A DNA stretch of 53,527 nt from Fidelibacterota bacterium (GTDB lineage: Bacteria; Fidelibacterota; UBA2242; JAOZSR01). Position numbers and translations under genes: made by a program. The notes beneath the pieces are model-generated. The model made no database searches. It saw only the letters and a list, made by a program, of their open reading frames with translations, and was not told the DNA's origin. The DNA lies in assembly GCA_029939575.1 (NCBI GenBank), contig JAOZSR010000011.1:1-53527 (forward strand), read 5' to 3'. Shown piece by piece: positions 17,226-24,692 of this stretch. Position 1 is the stretch's first letter, and each line of letters begins with the position of its first letter.

Positions 17226-17636
17226 TTACGGTTTTTCAAAAGGAATTCGATTTACTTTTTGGCGAATGCGATTTACTGTTTTAAATATTGAAGGGTTTTG
17301 TATTAATATTTTTTCAATTTTATATTTGCCGGGAAAATCTAAAAACAAAATACCAACCAATATTGTTAGTAAACCCTGACCCGGAATAAAAAGTAAAATA
17401 ATTCCAGTTAAGATAAATAGAACACCAAGTATATTCTTAAAAATGATTAGTATCAAACGAAGAAATTTATGGTGATTATCAAAAATTAAAATCTTTCTTT
17501 TTTTCCCTGTAAAATAATGGGAGGGAAGGTGAATTAAAATAATTGGAATTAATAACAAGGTTCCAACAAAGGTTATAATGGAAAATATTCCAAGTATAAT
17601 GATAAAATTTTTATGTAATATTAATGTCTTTAACAT
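17226..17636 (-). CDS. PGPGW-family small membrane protein
   Basis: This 136-residue protein has two hydrophobic hairpins (residues about 10-35 and 65-100) and the signature IPGQGLLTILVGILFLDFPG, which matches the PGPGW transmembrane family as I remember it. Basic residues dominate the C-terminal tail, so it probably faces the cytoplasm. Members are small envelope proteins of unknown function. It lies alone on the minus strand behind nrdJ, with about 250 bp on its downstream side. Confidence 0.6.
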   Translation of the reverse strand: MLKTLILHKNFIIILGIFSIITFVGTLLLIPIILIHLPSHYFTGKKRKILIFDNHHKFLRLILIIFKNILGVLFILTGIILLFIPGQGLLTILVGILFLDFPGKYKIEKILIQNPSIFKTVNRIRQKVNRIPFEKP

Positions 17637-18028
17637 TGAAAAAATATTTCATAATTATTACAAATTAGCAAAAATAAAATATCCCGTATTATTAAAGTAA
17701 AGATTGCTAACATACTGGTTATCAGACCAAAATATGCATATATATAACAATCAAGATAGTTATATATTGTAATATATACAAGATTATTACACATGATTTA
17801 TCTTATTTTCGTTATTCATATAATACATGATAATTGTTAGCCATTTAAGAGAACTGTCCATAAAAAAAAGAGCCTGGATTTGCATATTTTTAAAAATCAT
17901 TTGGAGTTTTTTAATTCCTTCAAGTAAGATATTTAGTATTTCTTTAAATTTCAATCCAGGTGTCATATGTTTTTAAAAAAAGATTTTATCATAATATTTG
18001 TTTTTAGTATTTCTGATAATATCTCTAA
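17637..18028. other. AT-rich spacer with distant inverted repeat
   Basis: No convincing gene in 390 bp. CCTGGATT (17873-17880) and AATCCAGG (17953-17960) form an 8-bp inverted repeat 72 nt apart. On the minus strand the distal arm is followed by CTC and eight T residues, so this may be a long-loop terminator for the lipoprotein gene that ends at 18029. A 59-codon open frame (17787-17966, minus) overlaps it but has no ribosome site. Confidence 0.35.
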
Positions 18029-19030
18029 TTATTTGTTATTGATAAATACTCTTGTCTTTCCTGTTTCGTCAACCCTAACCCGATTATTTTTCTTCATTAA
18101 GGTAATATCGGAATAAAATTGCCGTGGACTATCTTGATTTTCTATTAAAAATATAAAATACAGTCCTTTATCTAAGTTGTGATATCGCACAAGGCCGGAT
18201 TTTTTTATTTTGGCTTTAAACATTGATTTTTTTTCCAATTTATTTGCAATAATATTATTTATTGGCAAAATAACTGAATTATTAATGGATTGTTTTTTTA
18301 TTTCTGAAAAGGTTTCAATTTCAATAGCAAGTGCTAATAACTTATTTTTTAAAGTCTTAATTTCATTTTTTAAAGGATTTAAATTCTTCTCAAAATTAGA
18401 ATATACCCTGGTTGCTTTACAATTTAGAATATTTTTATTGTCTATAAAGGACATTGTTACTGAATCCAATAATTCCTTATTATTAGAAATGTCAAAGTAT
18501 ATTTTCTTGTAAATAATAATATTATCTGCAGTAACAGGTTCTCTAATAGATATATTAGTACTTAAAGTGTCCTGCTCTGAATAAACTGCTATTTGTAAAC
18601 TGTCAATATGAGCGTCACCATAATTGAAAATTTTTATCCATAATTGACATAAATTTCCAATTCTCTGAAAGCGGATTGGTCTAATCTTAATATTTCGCAA
18701 ATAATCATTTGGATAATTAGTTTTAATTAAATTATACCTGTTTTCAAATTCTAATAATTTTTTTTCATAATTAGAAAATTGATTTTTCATTTTTTCCAAA
18801 GATGAATCTTTTTGGCTTATTAATGAATTGGTTCTTCGTTTATATTCTTTTTTAAGTTCTACAATTTCATCAAAAACAGACTCTGATAAAACATACAGAG
18901 TCAGCGGCTCCTTACCATCTTTAAAACAACTTTTACTAATGGAAATATCTAATTTCAGAGAAGAGGCACAGGATTGAAACAAGAGAATAAACAGGAGAAA
19001 TGTAATCAAAATTTCCTTTTTAGATTTCAT
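18029..19030 (-). CDS. Predicted lipoprotein, unknown function
   Basis: The start at ATG 19030 (GGAG site about 5 nt before; a GTG lies upstream at 19036) gives a classic lipoprotein signal: KSKK, a hydrophobic stretch and the lipobox LFQSC with Cys near residue 22. The mature part, about 310 residues, has two Lys/Glu-rich coiled-coil stretches (about 60-100 and 215-250) around beta-rich segments. I do not recognise the family. It is divergent from the CsgG/PEGA-like gene across a 340-bp gap, so the two may share regulation and act in the same envelope process. Confidence 0.7.
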   Translation of the reverse strand: MKSKKEILITFLLFILLFQSCASSLKLDISISKSCFKDGKEPLTLYVLSESVFDEIVELKKEYKRRTNSLISQKDSSLEKMKNQFSNYEKKLLEFENRYNLIKTNYPNDYLRNIKIRPIRFQRIGNLCQLWIKIFNYGDAHIDSLQIAVYSEQDTLSTNISIREPVTADNIIIYKKIYFDISNNKELLDSVTMSFIDNKNILNCKATRVYSNFEKNLNPLKNEIKTLKNKLLALAIEIETFSEIKKQSINNSVILPINNIIANKLEKKSMFKAKIKKSGLVRYHNLDKGLYFIFLIENQDSPRQFYSDITLMKKNNRVRVDETGKTRVFINNK

Positions 19031-19377
19031 ATACACTCCATTAATACCTTAATTAGTTTCATTTAATCGACTGATAACCAACAAAATACTTCGAATATTT
19101 GATTTTTCAGATTCATTGTTTTTGTTATTATATTTAATAGATTGGGACGACATAGATATTTTCCATTTTTGTTTTATACATTAAATCAATCTATTAAAAA
19201 ATAATATTCTGTCCAAGAAAAAAAACTTCCATATTTTCCTATATTTAATTCATAACCAATAACTTGTGGTAAAAATCACATGAGTAATATTTTTATTACA
19301 CTTTTTTTAAATTATTTCTATATTTGAATTAGATAATATTTTGATACAATTTATTTTAATAATATTAAAGGTGTATA
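19031..19377. other. Divergent promoter region, no gene
   Basis: About 345 bp between two divergent envelope genes, very AT-rich. A possible promoter for the rightward gene is TTGAAT and TACAAT about 15 bp apart, ending roughly 35 bp before the ATG; the spacing is short, so this is weak. Nothing else is seen. Confidence 0.3.
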
Positions 19378-20865
19378 ATGAATAAAATTAAAATTGTGAT
19401 AATTTCCCTATTTCTAACATCTTCTCTAATGTTTTCACAGGATGTATATAATTTGCGCACCGATGAACCTGAAGTAACAAATAAACAGGACACAACTAAA
19501 TCGGATGGATCGGAAATAAAACAAGAAAGACAAGCTGTAGCAATTCTTGAATTAGATGCTAATGGTATTACAAAGTCTGAGGGAAAGGCTTTAACCGATC
19601 GACTTAGCAATGAAGTATTTAATGTTGGAATTTATGAAGTAATGGAACGTGACAAAGTAAGCCAGATTCTGAATGAAATGGAATTTCAACTTTCTGGATG
19701 TACCTCAAATGAATGTGCGATTGAAATTGGAAAACTTGTTGGTGTAAACAAAATGATAGCAGGTTCTATAAGTAAAATTGGTGAATTCTATACAGTAAGT
19801 GTTAGACTTATGGATGTTGAATCGGGGAAAATTGAAGCAACAGCCATTGAAGATATTAAAGGTAGTCTTGGTGATGTTTTAACTAAAGCAATGCCGGCAA
19901 TCGCTCAACAAATTTCAGGCGTTGAAAAATCTGAGTATGTAATAGAAAAAGAATTTTCTGCCATAAATATAATAACTAAACCTGCTGCTGCTGAGATTTT
20001 TTTAAATGGTAATTATAAGGGAGTCTCACCTTTACAAATCAAAATTGAACCAGAATATAAACATAGATTAACAATCAAAAAAAGTGGATATGAAGAATGG
20101 ACAGATTCATATTTATTAAATACAAACCAGAAACTCAATCTTAATATTGCGCTTTCAAAAATAACCCAGGAAAAAGTTGTCTATAAAGAACCGGAAAAAA
20201 AAGTAAAAGCAAAGTATAAAAATTGTTTTAAAATAAGGTATGTCGCAAATAATAAAGGAGTTGAAAAAGGGCTTAATCAACATATTGAAGCAATTAATCA
20301 GGCAATTTCTTCCAATGTTTTATTATTTGATGCAGACATTCCAAATTCTACATCTTTTTCTGAAATAGAATCATTTAAAGGTGTTGAATTTTATAGCACC
20401 AATGAAGTCACCTTTATAGGTTTTGATTTTAGCATTGGTTTATTTCGTGCTGAAGCTTTTGACTGGCTTAAGAATTTATCAAAAAATGAAGAAAAGACCG
20501 GGTATTCTATGGTAACCTGGAGTCCCCAGGTAACTTTTGAGTTAAAAGTGGCTCCCATACGCTATCCACTCTTTTATCCCTATTTCAATATTGGTTACTC
20601 ATTTAACATGCTATTTATGAAGGCTTATGATTATGCTGAATCAATTGGTGGTCCGTCATATGCCTCGTGGGGTCTTGTTTATGGATTGGGAGTTGAAGTC
20701 CGACCTTTTCAAGCATTGGGTATCTCTGCTGATTGGAACAGGCGTAGCATGATAATGCAATTAATGGACATAGATGATATTACAGATAAATTTTCTGATA
20801 GTGGCTTAGATGAGGTTGATCTTACCGGAAATAATATAGGAATATCTTTAAATTTTTATTTCTAA
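19378..20865 (+). CDS. CsgG/LpoB-like plus PEGA-domain envelope protein
   Basis: A 495-residue exported protein with a signal peptide (residues 1-20, ending LMFSQ). Residues about 52-175 resemble the CsgG / curli-assembly fold: VAILELDANGIT, LTDRLSNEVFNVGIYEVMERDKVSQIL, GKLVGVNKMIAGSISKIG and VRLMDVESGKIEATA. Residues about 192-255 form a PEGA repeat (ITKPAAAEIFLNGNYKGVSP). The C-terminal 210 residues are rich in alternating aromatic strands and end NIGISLNFYF, typical of an outer-membrane beta barrel. Such proteins are common in FCB genomes and presumably sit in the outer membrane. Specific role unknown. Confidence 0.75.
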   Translation: MNKIKIVIISLFLTSSLMFSQDVYNLRTDEPEVTNKQDTTKSDGSEIKQERQAVAILELDANGITKSEGKALTDRLSNEVFNVGIYEVMERDKVSQILNEMEFQLSGCTSNECAIEIGKLVGVNKMIAGSISKIGEFYTVSVRLMDVESGKIEATAIEDIKGSLGDVLTKAMPAIAQQISGVEKSEYVIEKEFSAINIITKPAAAEIFLNGNYKGVSPLQIKIEPEYKHRLTIKKSGYEEWTDSYLLNTNQKLNLNIALSKITQEKVVYKEPEKKVKAKYKNCFKIRYVANNKGVEKGLNQHIEAINQAISSNVLLFDADIPNSTSFSEIESFKGVEFYSTNEVTFIGFDFSIGLFRAEAFDWLKNLSKNEEKTGYSMVTWSPQVTFELKVAPIRYPLFYPYFNIGYSFNMLFMKAYDYAESIGGPSYASWGLVYGLGVEVRPFQALGISADWNRRSMIMQLMDIDDITDKFSDSGLDEVDLTGNNIGISLNFYF

Positions 20866-20954
20866 TACAAATCAGAAAGCATTATTATTACAATTTATAA
20901 TTGAATCTGTTTTCCTCAACTTGACCTCACTATTTTTTTTAATTATTATAGTGA

Positions 20955-21128
20955 AAACTGCAACTTCATTTTAATAATATTTCAGGGAAAAATTTACAGA
21001 TACAATTTTTCTCAGAAAACAGCTGGTATTATATTTCTGTCTTATTAATCTTAATTGTTGCAGTCGGAATAATATCTGGTTTATATCCTGCATTTAATCT
21101 TTCATCTTTTCAACCAGTCTGCAATTAA
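20955..21128 (+). pseudogene. C-terminal fragment of an FtsX/MacB-type ABC permease
   Basis: This 57-codon open stretch ends SGLYPAFNLSSFQPV followed by two residues and a stop. That is the hallmark C-terminal helix of FtsX-like (MacB-type) ABC permeases, in which AGSYPA..LSSFQPV is highly conserved. Before it, ISVLLILIVAVGII is the last transmembrane helix. The frame has an upstream TGA, no start codon and none of the other helices or the periplasmic domain. It is therefore the remnant of a deleted gene between the CsgG/PEGA gene and the PP-loop gene. Confidence 0.7.
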
Positions 21129-21179
21129 CTATTTGGCATTGAGGGGATTCTGTGGTTTAATGTCAACAAGATTATAAAA

Positions 21180-22169
21180 TCATTGCATGCGTAATTTTTC
21201 TGCTATTTGGGGAGAAACCGGAGTGGAATCCCAAATTTTTTCTAATCCATCTTTAATAACTTTTACATTGGTTTTTAATTTTTTTCGATCACTTGAATAT
21301 CTGGCTATTAAATCACATGCAAGTTGAATATCCTGTGCTGTTGGTGTGCCTTTCCCAATTCCAATCGGACCGGTAATATTGGCCATTTCAATTCGGTAAT
21401 CCGATTTAATCTCTAATTTTTCCAGGTAATTATTTTCTGCCTGATCACGTCCAATAATTAGACGAAAAGCAGGGGAGAGGCGGAAGTGTCTTCCATAGGC
21501 TAAGCATTTGAAGTCAGGTAAAGTATATTCCGGAATATGTTTTACAAGGTCTTGATATTTAGGAACTATTTCTTTTGCTGTTAATATGCAGCCTCCGGCT
21601 GGTGATTCATATTGAAGATTATGTTTTTTTGCATATTCAAGTTGAATTTTACGTGTGCGTCCTTCAATAGCTAAAAAATCCTCACGATTTACCCAATTAT
21701 TTTTTTCTGCAATTGTCGGTTCCAGTAATTTTGCTGATAAAGGGCGAAGTAATAATTCGGACAATCCGCTTTCCTGAAGAATGATACCCAATCCTCTTTT
21801 ATGCTGAGACATTGGTCTTTGCCCAACTACTTCACCGGTTGCAATAAATGATGCATTTTGTTCGAGCATATATTTATGAGCTTGTTTTAACCGGAAAATT
21901 CGACAATCGATACAAGGGTTTATGTTTTTACCAAAACCAAATTTTGGTTTTTTTACAATTTCTAAAAAATCCTCTTTCTCTTCATGTATAACAAGTTGAA
22001 TATCAAGAAGTTTAGCACTGTCAATTAAAGGTTTAAACGTTTTGCCTATATTCGCATTAAAGGGTAAAACAAAATGTAGTCCGATAACTTCAATATTTTG
22101 TTTTATTAATAAATGTGCAGCAATAACACTATCTAATCCACCTGAAAACAATAAAATACATCTTTTCAT
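21180..22169 (-). CDS. PP-loop ATPase, MnmA-like tRNA thiolation protein
   Basis: The N-terminus has the PP-loop SGGLDS (residues 9-14), which binds ATP for adenylation. NPCIDC (C86, C89) and AGGCILT (C194) give the cysteine pattern expected of tRNA 2-thiouridylases such as MnmA, as does the TGEVVGQRPMSQH segment. The C-terminal third lacks the usual MnmA beta barrel and instead has a distinct domain that I cannot name with certainty. Related stand-alone proteins occur in anaerobes and sulphate reducers. A sulphur-transfer role on tRNA or another substrate is likely. It lies 40 bp downstream of tRNA-Arg on the same strand. Confidence 0.7.
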   Translation of the reverse strand: MKRCILLFSGGLDSVIAAHLLIKQNIEVIGLHFVLPFNANIGKTFKPLIDSAKLLDIQLVIHEEKEDFLEIVKKPKFGFGKNINPCIDCRIFRLKQAHKYMLEQNASFIATGEVVGQRPMSQHKRGLGIILQESGLSELLLRPLSAKLLEPTIAEKNNWVNREDFLAIEGRTRKIQLEYAKKHNLQYESPAGGCILTAKEIVPKYQDLVKHIPEYTLPDFKCLAYGRHFRLSPAFRLIIGRDQAENNYLEKLEIKSDYRIEMANITGPIGIGKGTPTAQDIQLACDLIARYSSDRKKLKTNVKVIKDGLEKIWDSTPVSPQIAEKLRMQ

Positions 22170-22209
22170 TCTTTCGAATTTCCTTTGACAGATATTTTTT
22201 TGGAGGTTG

Positions 22210-22283
22210 TACGCCCAAGAGGAGTCGAACCCCTAACCTTCTGGTCCGTAGCCAGACGCTCTATCCAATTGAGCCATGGGCGC
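22210..22283 (-). tRNA. tRNA-Arg (anticodon ACG)
   Basis: The minus strand reads GCGCCCA, D-arm GGCTCAATTGGATAGAGC, anticodon arm TCTGG-CTACGGA-CCAGA with anticodon ACG (CGN arginine), T-arm GGGG-TTCGACT-CCTC and acceptor TGGGCGT. The first acceptor pair is G-U. The anticodon A34 is expected to be deaminated to inosine by TadA. CCA is not encoded. Confidence 0.95.
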
Positions 22284-22557
22284 ATTGTGTTCTAAAAAGC
22301 GACCTAATATATACCTTTTTTAAATATTAATCAATTATTTTGTTGTTTAAATTGAATTTTTAATTTACTTTAATATTAACAAAAATTAAGGCTATTAAAC
22401 AGATGCTTTTAATATATTTAAAAATCATTAATTATCTTTGCTATATTTTACATGATCTAAATATTATTAAGAAAATAGAAATCATAAATCACAATTTAAA
22501 AAAAATCGGAAATTATAATAATGGATATAACTTGTTGTTAACTATGAGAATCAAATT

Positions 22558-23166
22558 ATGAAAATATATTATCAAAACAAAAAAGGTGATTTGTATTATC
22601 TGCATAAAAAAATTACAAAAAAGGGTAATGCCAGATATTTTTTTTCAAAAAAACAGGATGAAAATGTTCTTGGAAAAATTCCAAAAGGATATGAAGTATA
22701 TGAAAATACTCATGGACAGGTTTTTTTAAGAAAAGAGGGTTTAATCGGCTTTTCTACTACAGATGTTGACCTTGTTATAGATGGAATAAAAAAATATACA
22801 AAATTAAAAAAATTTGATGTGGATATTAAACAAAATAAAATTTATATATATACTCCAAACCTGGATCTTGAGAAAATTGATGGTGTATTATCAATTTCCA
22901 TAGGTGCAGAAACAATGGAATTGAATGATTTTCAATCAGGTAATTTAACATATTCTCCTGTAATTAAATTTTCATTATGTAACGAAAATCCTGATTATAA
23001 ATATGTTATGGAAAAAAATATAGGTGGAGAAAATATCTGCCAGTGGGAATTTGTTGACTACAGCAATGACTTGGCCGAATTAATTGGAAAATATTCAAAT
23101 ATCCTTGAAGATAATATTTATCACAATTTATTATTCATGTTTGAAGATGAATTAAATGAAAATTGA
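22558..23166 (+). CDS. Conserved hypothetical protein
   Basis: A 202-residue soluble protein with no signal peptide. Its first 60 residues contain a recognisable pattern (YYQNKKGDLYYLHKK, RYFFSKK, IPKGYEVYEN, GQVFLRK) that I have seen only in uncharacterised bacterial proteins. The remainder is alpha/beta without a catalytic motif. The stop overlaps the start of the Mth938-like gene by 11 nt, so they are co-translated with the metallo-beta-lactamase-fold gene behind it. No function can be assigned. Confidence 0.7.
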   Translation: MKIYYQNKKGDLYYLHKKITKKGNARYFFSKKQDENVLGKIPKGYEVYENTHGQVFLRKEGLIGFSTTDVDLVIDGIKKYTKLKKFDVDIKQNKIYIYTPNLDLEKIDGVLSISIGAETMELNDFQSGNLTYSPVIKFSLCNENPDYKYVMEKNIGGENICQWEFVDYSNDLAELIGKYSNILEDNIYHNLLFMFEDELNEN

Positions 23167-23497
23167 AAAATATTCTTTTGGAAAAATGGTTATAAAAGGG
23201 GAGACCTATACATCAGATTTGATGATCATAGGAAATAGAATATATTCCAATTGGCGTCGGAAAGCCGGACATTTTTTGGATGAAAATGATATTCAGGAAA
23301 TTCTGGAATATCCAATGTCATCTCTATTTATTGGAACCGGTGCCTTCGGCAGAATGAAAATCGATCCAAAATTGATAAATTTACTTGAGAAACTCGGCCT
23401 AAGTTGCTTGTACTCAGGGAAAACCGACGATGCAGTCATAGAGTTTAATAAAAATAATAATTCCAACAAATGTGGACTTTTCCACTTAACTTGCTAA
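23156..23497 (+). CDS. Mth938-like (DUF498) domain protein
   Basis: This 113-residue protein matches the Mth938/NDUFAF3-like fold: IEKYSFGKMVIKGETYTSDLMI, then IGTGAFGRMKIDP near residue 60 and a final LEKLGLSCLYSGKTDDAVIEFN. Members are small single-domain proteins; the mitochondrial relative NDUFAF3 helps assemble complex I, while the bacterial role is unclear. It overlaps the upstream gene by 11 nt and the next gene by one base (TAATG), so it is the middle gene of a three-gene operon. Confidence 0.7.
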   Translation: MKIEKYSFGKMVIKGETYTSDLMIIGNRIYSNWRRKAGHFLDENDIQEILEYPMSSLFIGTGAFGRMKIDPKLINLLEKLGLSCLYSGKTDDAVIEFNKNNNSNKCGLFHLTC

Positions 23498-24261
23498 TGA
23501 AATTAATAATATTAGGCTCAGGAACTTTTTATCCTGAAAAAAACAGATCAAATCCAGCGTATCTCCTTGATATTGAGGGAGAAACAGTATTGTTGGATTG
23601 TGGCTCAGGAACTTGCAGACAAATTGCAAAGGCAGGTAGAAATATCTGGGATATATCCAGAATATTTTTTTCACATCTTCATATAGATCATACAAATGAC
23701 TTAATTCCATTATTATTTGCTTATAAATATTATCCTTATGACGTATCTAACAATCTAAAGAATTTATTTATTCACGGGCATCCTGAATTTGAAAAGTTTT
23801 ATCATAAATTATTAGAAATTTATAAAAAATGGATTATTTCGAATAAAAGACAAGTTAAAATTCCGGCGATTATTCAAAATGAAATTATATTAAACAGATA
23901 TAAGGTTCAGTGTTTCAAAGCGGATCATACAGAAGAGAGTCTGATTTTTAAATTTACTGATTCCTGCAATAAAACTTTTGTTTATAGTGGTGATACTGAT
24001 TATTGCGAAAACCTTGTTTTAGCGTCCCGTAGCGCAGATTTATTATTAATTGAATGCTCTTCATCAGATGAGAATCCAATTAGAGGCCATATGACGCCAA
24101 AAAAAATCCAAAAATTAATTAAGGCCGCAAAACCATCATCGATTATAATCACACATATTCATCCCGAAATTAATACAAAAGCATTACAGGCATCTCTTTC
24201 AGAAACAAATAATTACTGTAGTATAATAGTAGCAGATGATTTAGCAGAGGTAGAAATTTAA
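23497..24261 (+). CDS. Metallo-beta-lactamase-fold hydrolase (RNase Z-like)
   Basis: The ATG at 23497 overlaps the preceding stop and gives the natural start MKLIILGSGTFYPE; an earlier in-frame ATG at 23470 lies inside the upstream gene. The 254-residue protein has the zinc motif HLHIDH near residue 61, the beta hairpin VLLDCGSGT near 37, YSGDTDYCEN near 165 and a late THIHPE. The order matches the ribonuclease Z / phosphodiesterase branch of the superfamily, though the substrate (RNA 3' tail, cyclic nucleotide or other phosphodiester) is open. It ends the three-gene operon. Confidence 0.8.
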   Translation: MKLIILGSGTFYPEKNRSNPAYLLDIEGETVLLDCGSGTCRQIAKAGRNIWDISRIFFSHLHIDHTNDLIPLLFAYKYYPYDVSNNLKNLFIHGHPEFEKFYHKLLEIYKKWIISNKRQVKIPAIIQNEIILNRYKVQCFKADHTEESLIFKFTDSCNKTFVYSGDTDYCENLVLASRSADLLLIECSSSDENPIRGHMTPKKIQKLIKAAKPSSIIITHIHPEINTKALQASLSETNNYCSIIVADDLAEVEI

Positions 24262-24485
24262 TCTATCCGTTATTGTACATAAGATATATTATGTAAACTT
24301 AGCGACGTGAGAAAATATATACTCTGTAATAACTGTATCTTCTACTTTTTGTTTTAATTGATATTTTTTTGGTTGGATTATATTGAGATTATTTTTCAGA
24401 TTTTAAATTTTACACTTAGGTCTTGATTTTAACCCGGATTTATTATTTGATTAAGCCTTGCGAAATTTAATTAATAAACAGCTTT
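24262..24485. other. AT-rich spacer, no gene
   Basis: About 220 bp between the metallo-hydrolase gene and the MITE-like element; nothing recognised. Its right end is the 9-bp repeat flanking the element. Confidence 0.4.
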
Positions 24486-24656
24486 ATTAAAACTGATGGT
24501 TTCGTAAAAAGTGGAAATCAAATCATTCTGAGAGAGTTTCGAATGAAAAATCCCAGCCCATTACCAATGAGATTATTCGTTGCTACGCCGCCTCAGAATA
24601 TTTCCTGCTTTCGACGGAAAGACATCTTCTATTCTTTTTACGAAATCATTAAAACT
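24486..24656. mobile_element. MITE-like inverted-repeat element with 9-bp direct repeats
   Basis: TTTCGTAAAAAG (24500-24511) and CTTTTTACGAAA (24634-24645) are perfect 12-bp terminal inverted repeats, extended to GAT at each outer end (a 2-bp insertion on the left). Inside, ATTCTGAG and CTCAGAAT form a second inverted pair. Perfect 9-bp direct repeats ATTAAAACT flank it (24486-24494 and 24648-24656), as a target-site duplication would. The 153-bp interior (24495-24647) has no open frame and is richer in G+C. This is a non-autonomous, transposon-derived repeat; no transposase occurs in the window. Confidence 0.65.
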
Positions 24657-24692
24657 CTACAAGGCATAATCAAAACCAAATATTAATTAGAA

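Noticed and set aside
17787..17966. Open frame of 59 codons on the minus strand starting MTPGLKFKEIL
   Set aside because: No ribosome site, no family pattern and it lies in a spacer with an inverted repeat; more likely chance in AT-rich DNA.
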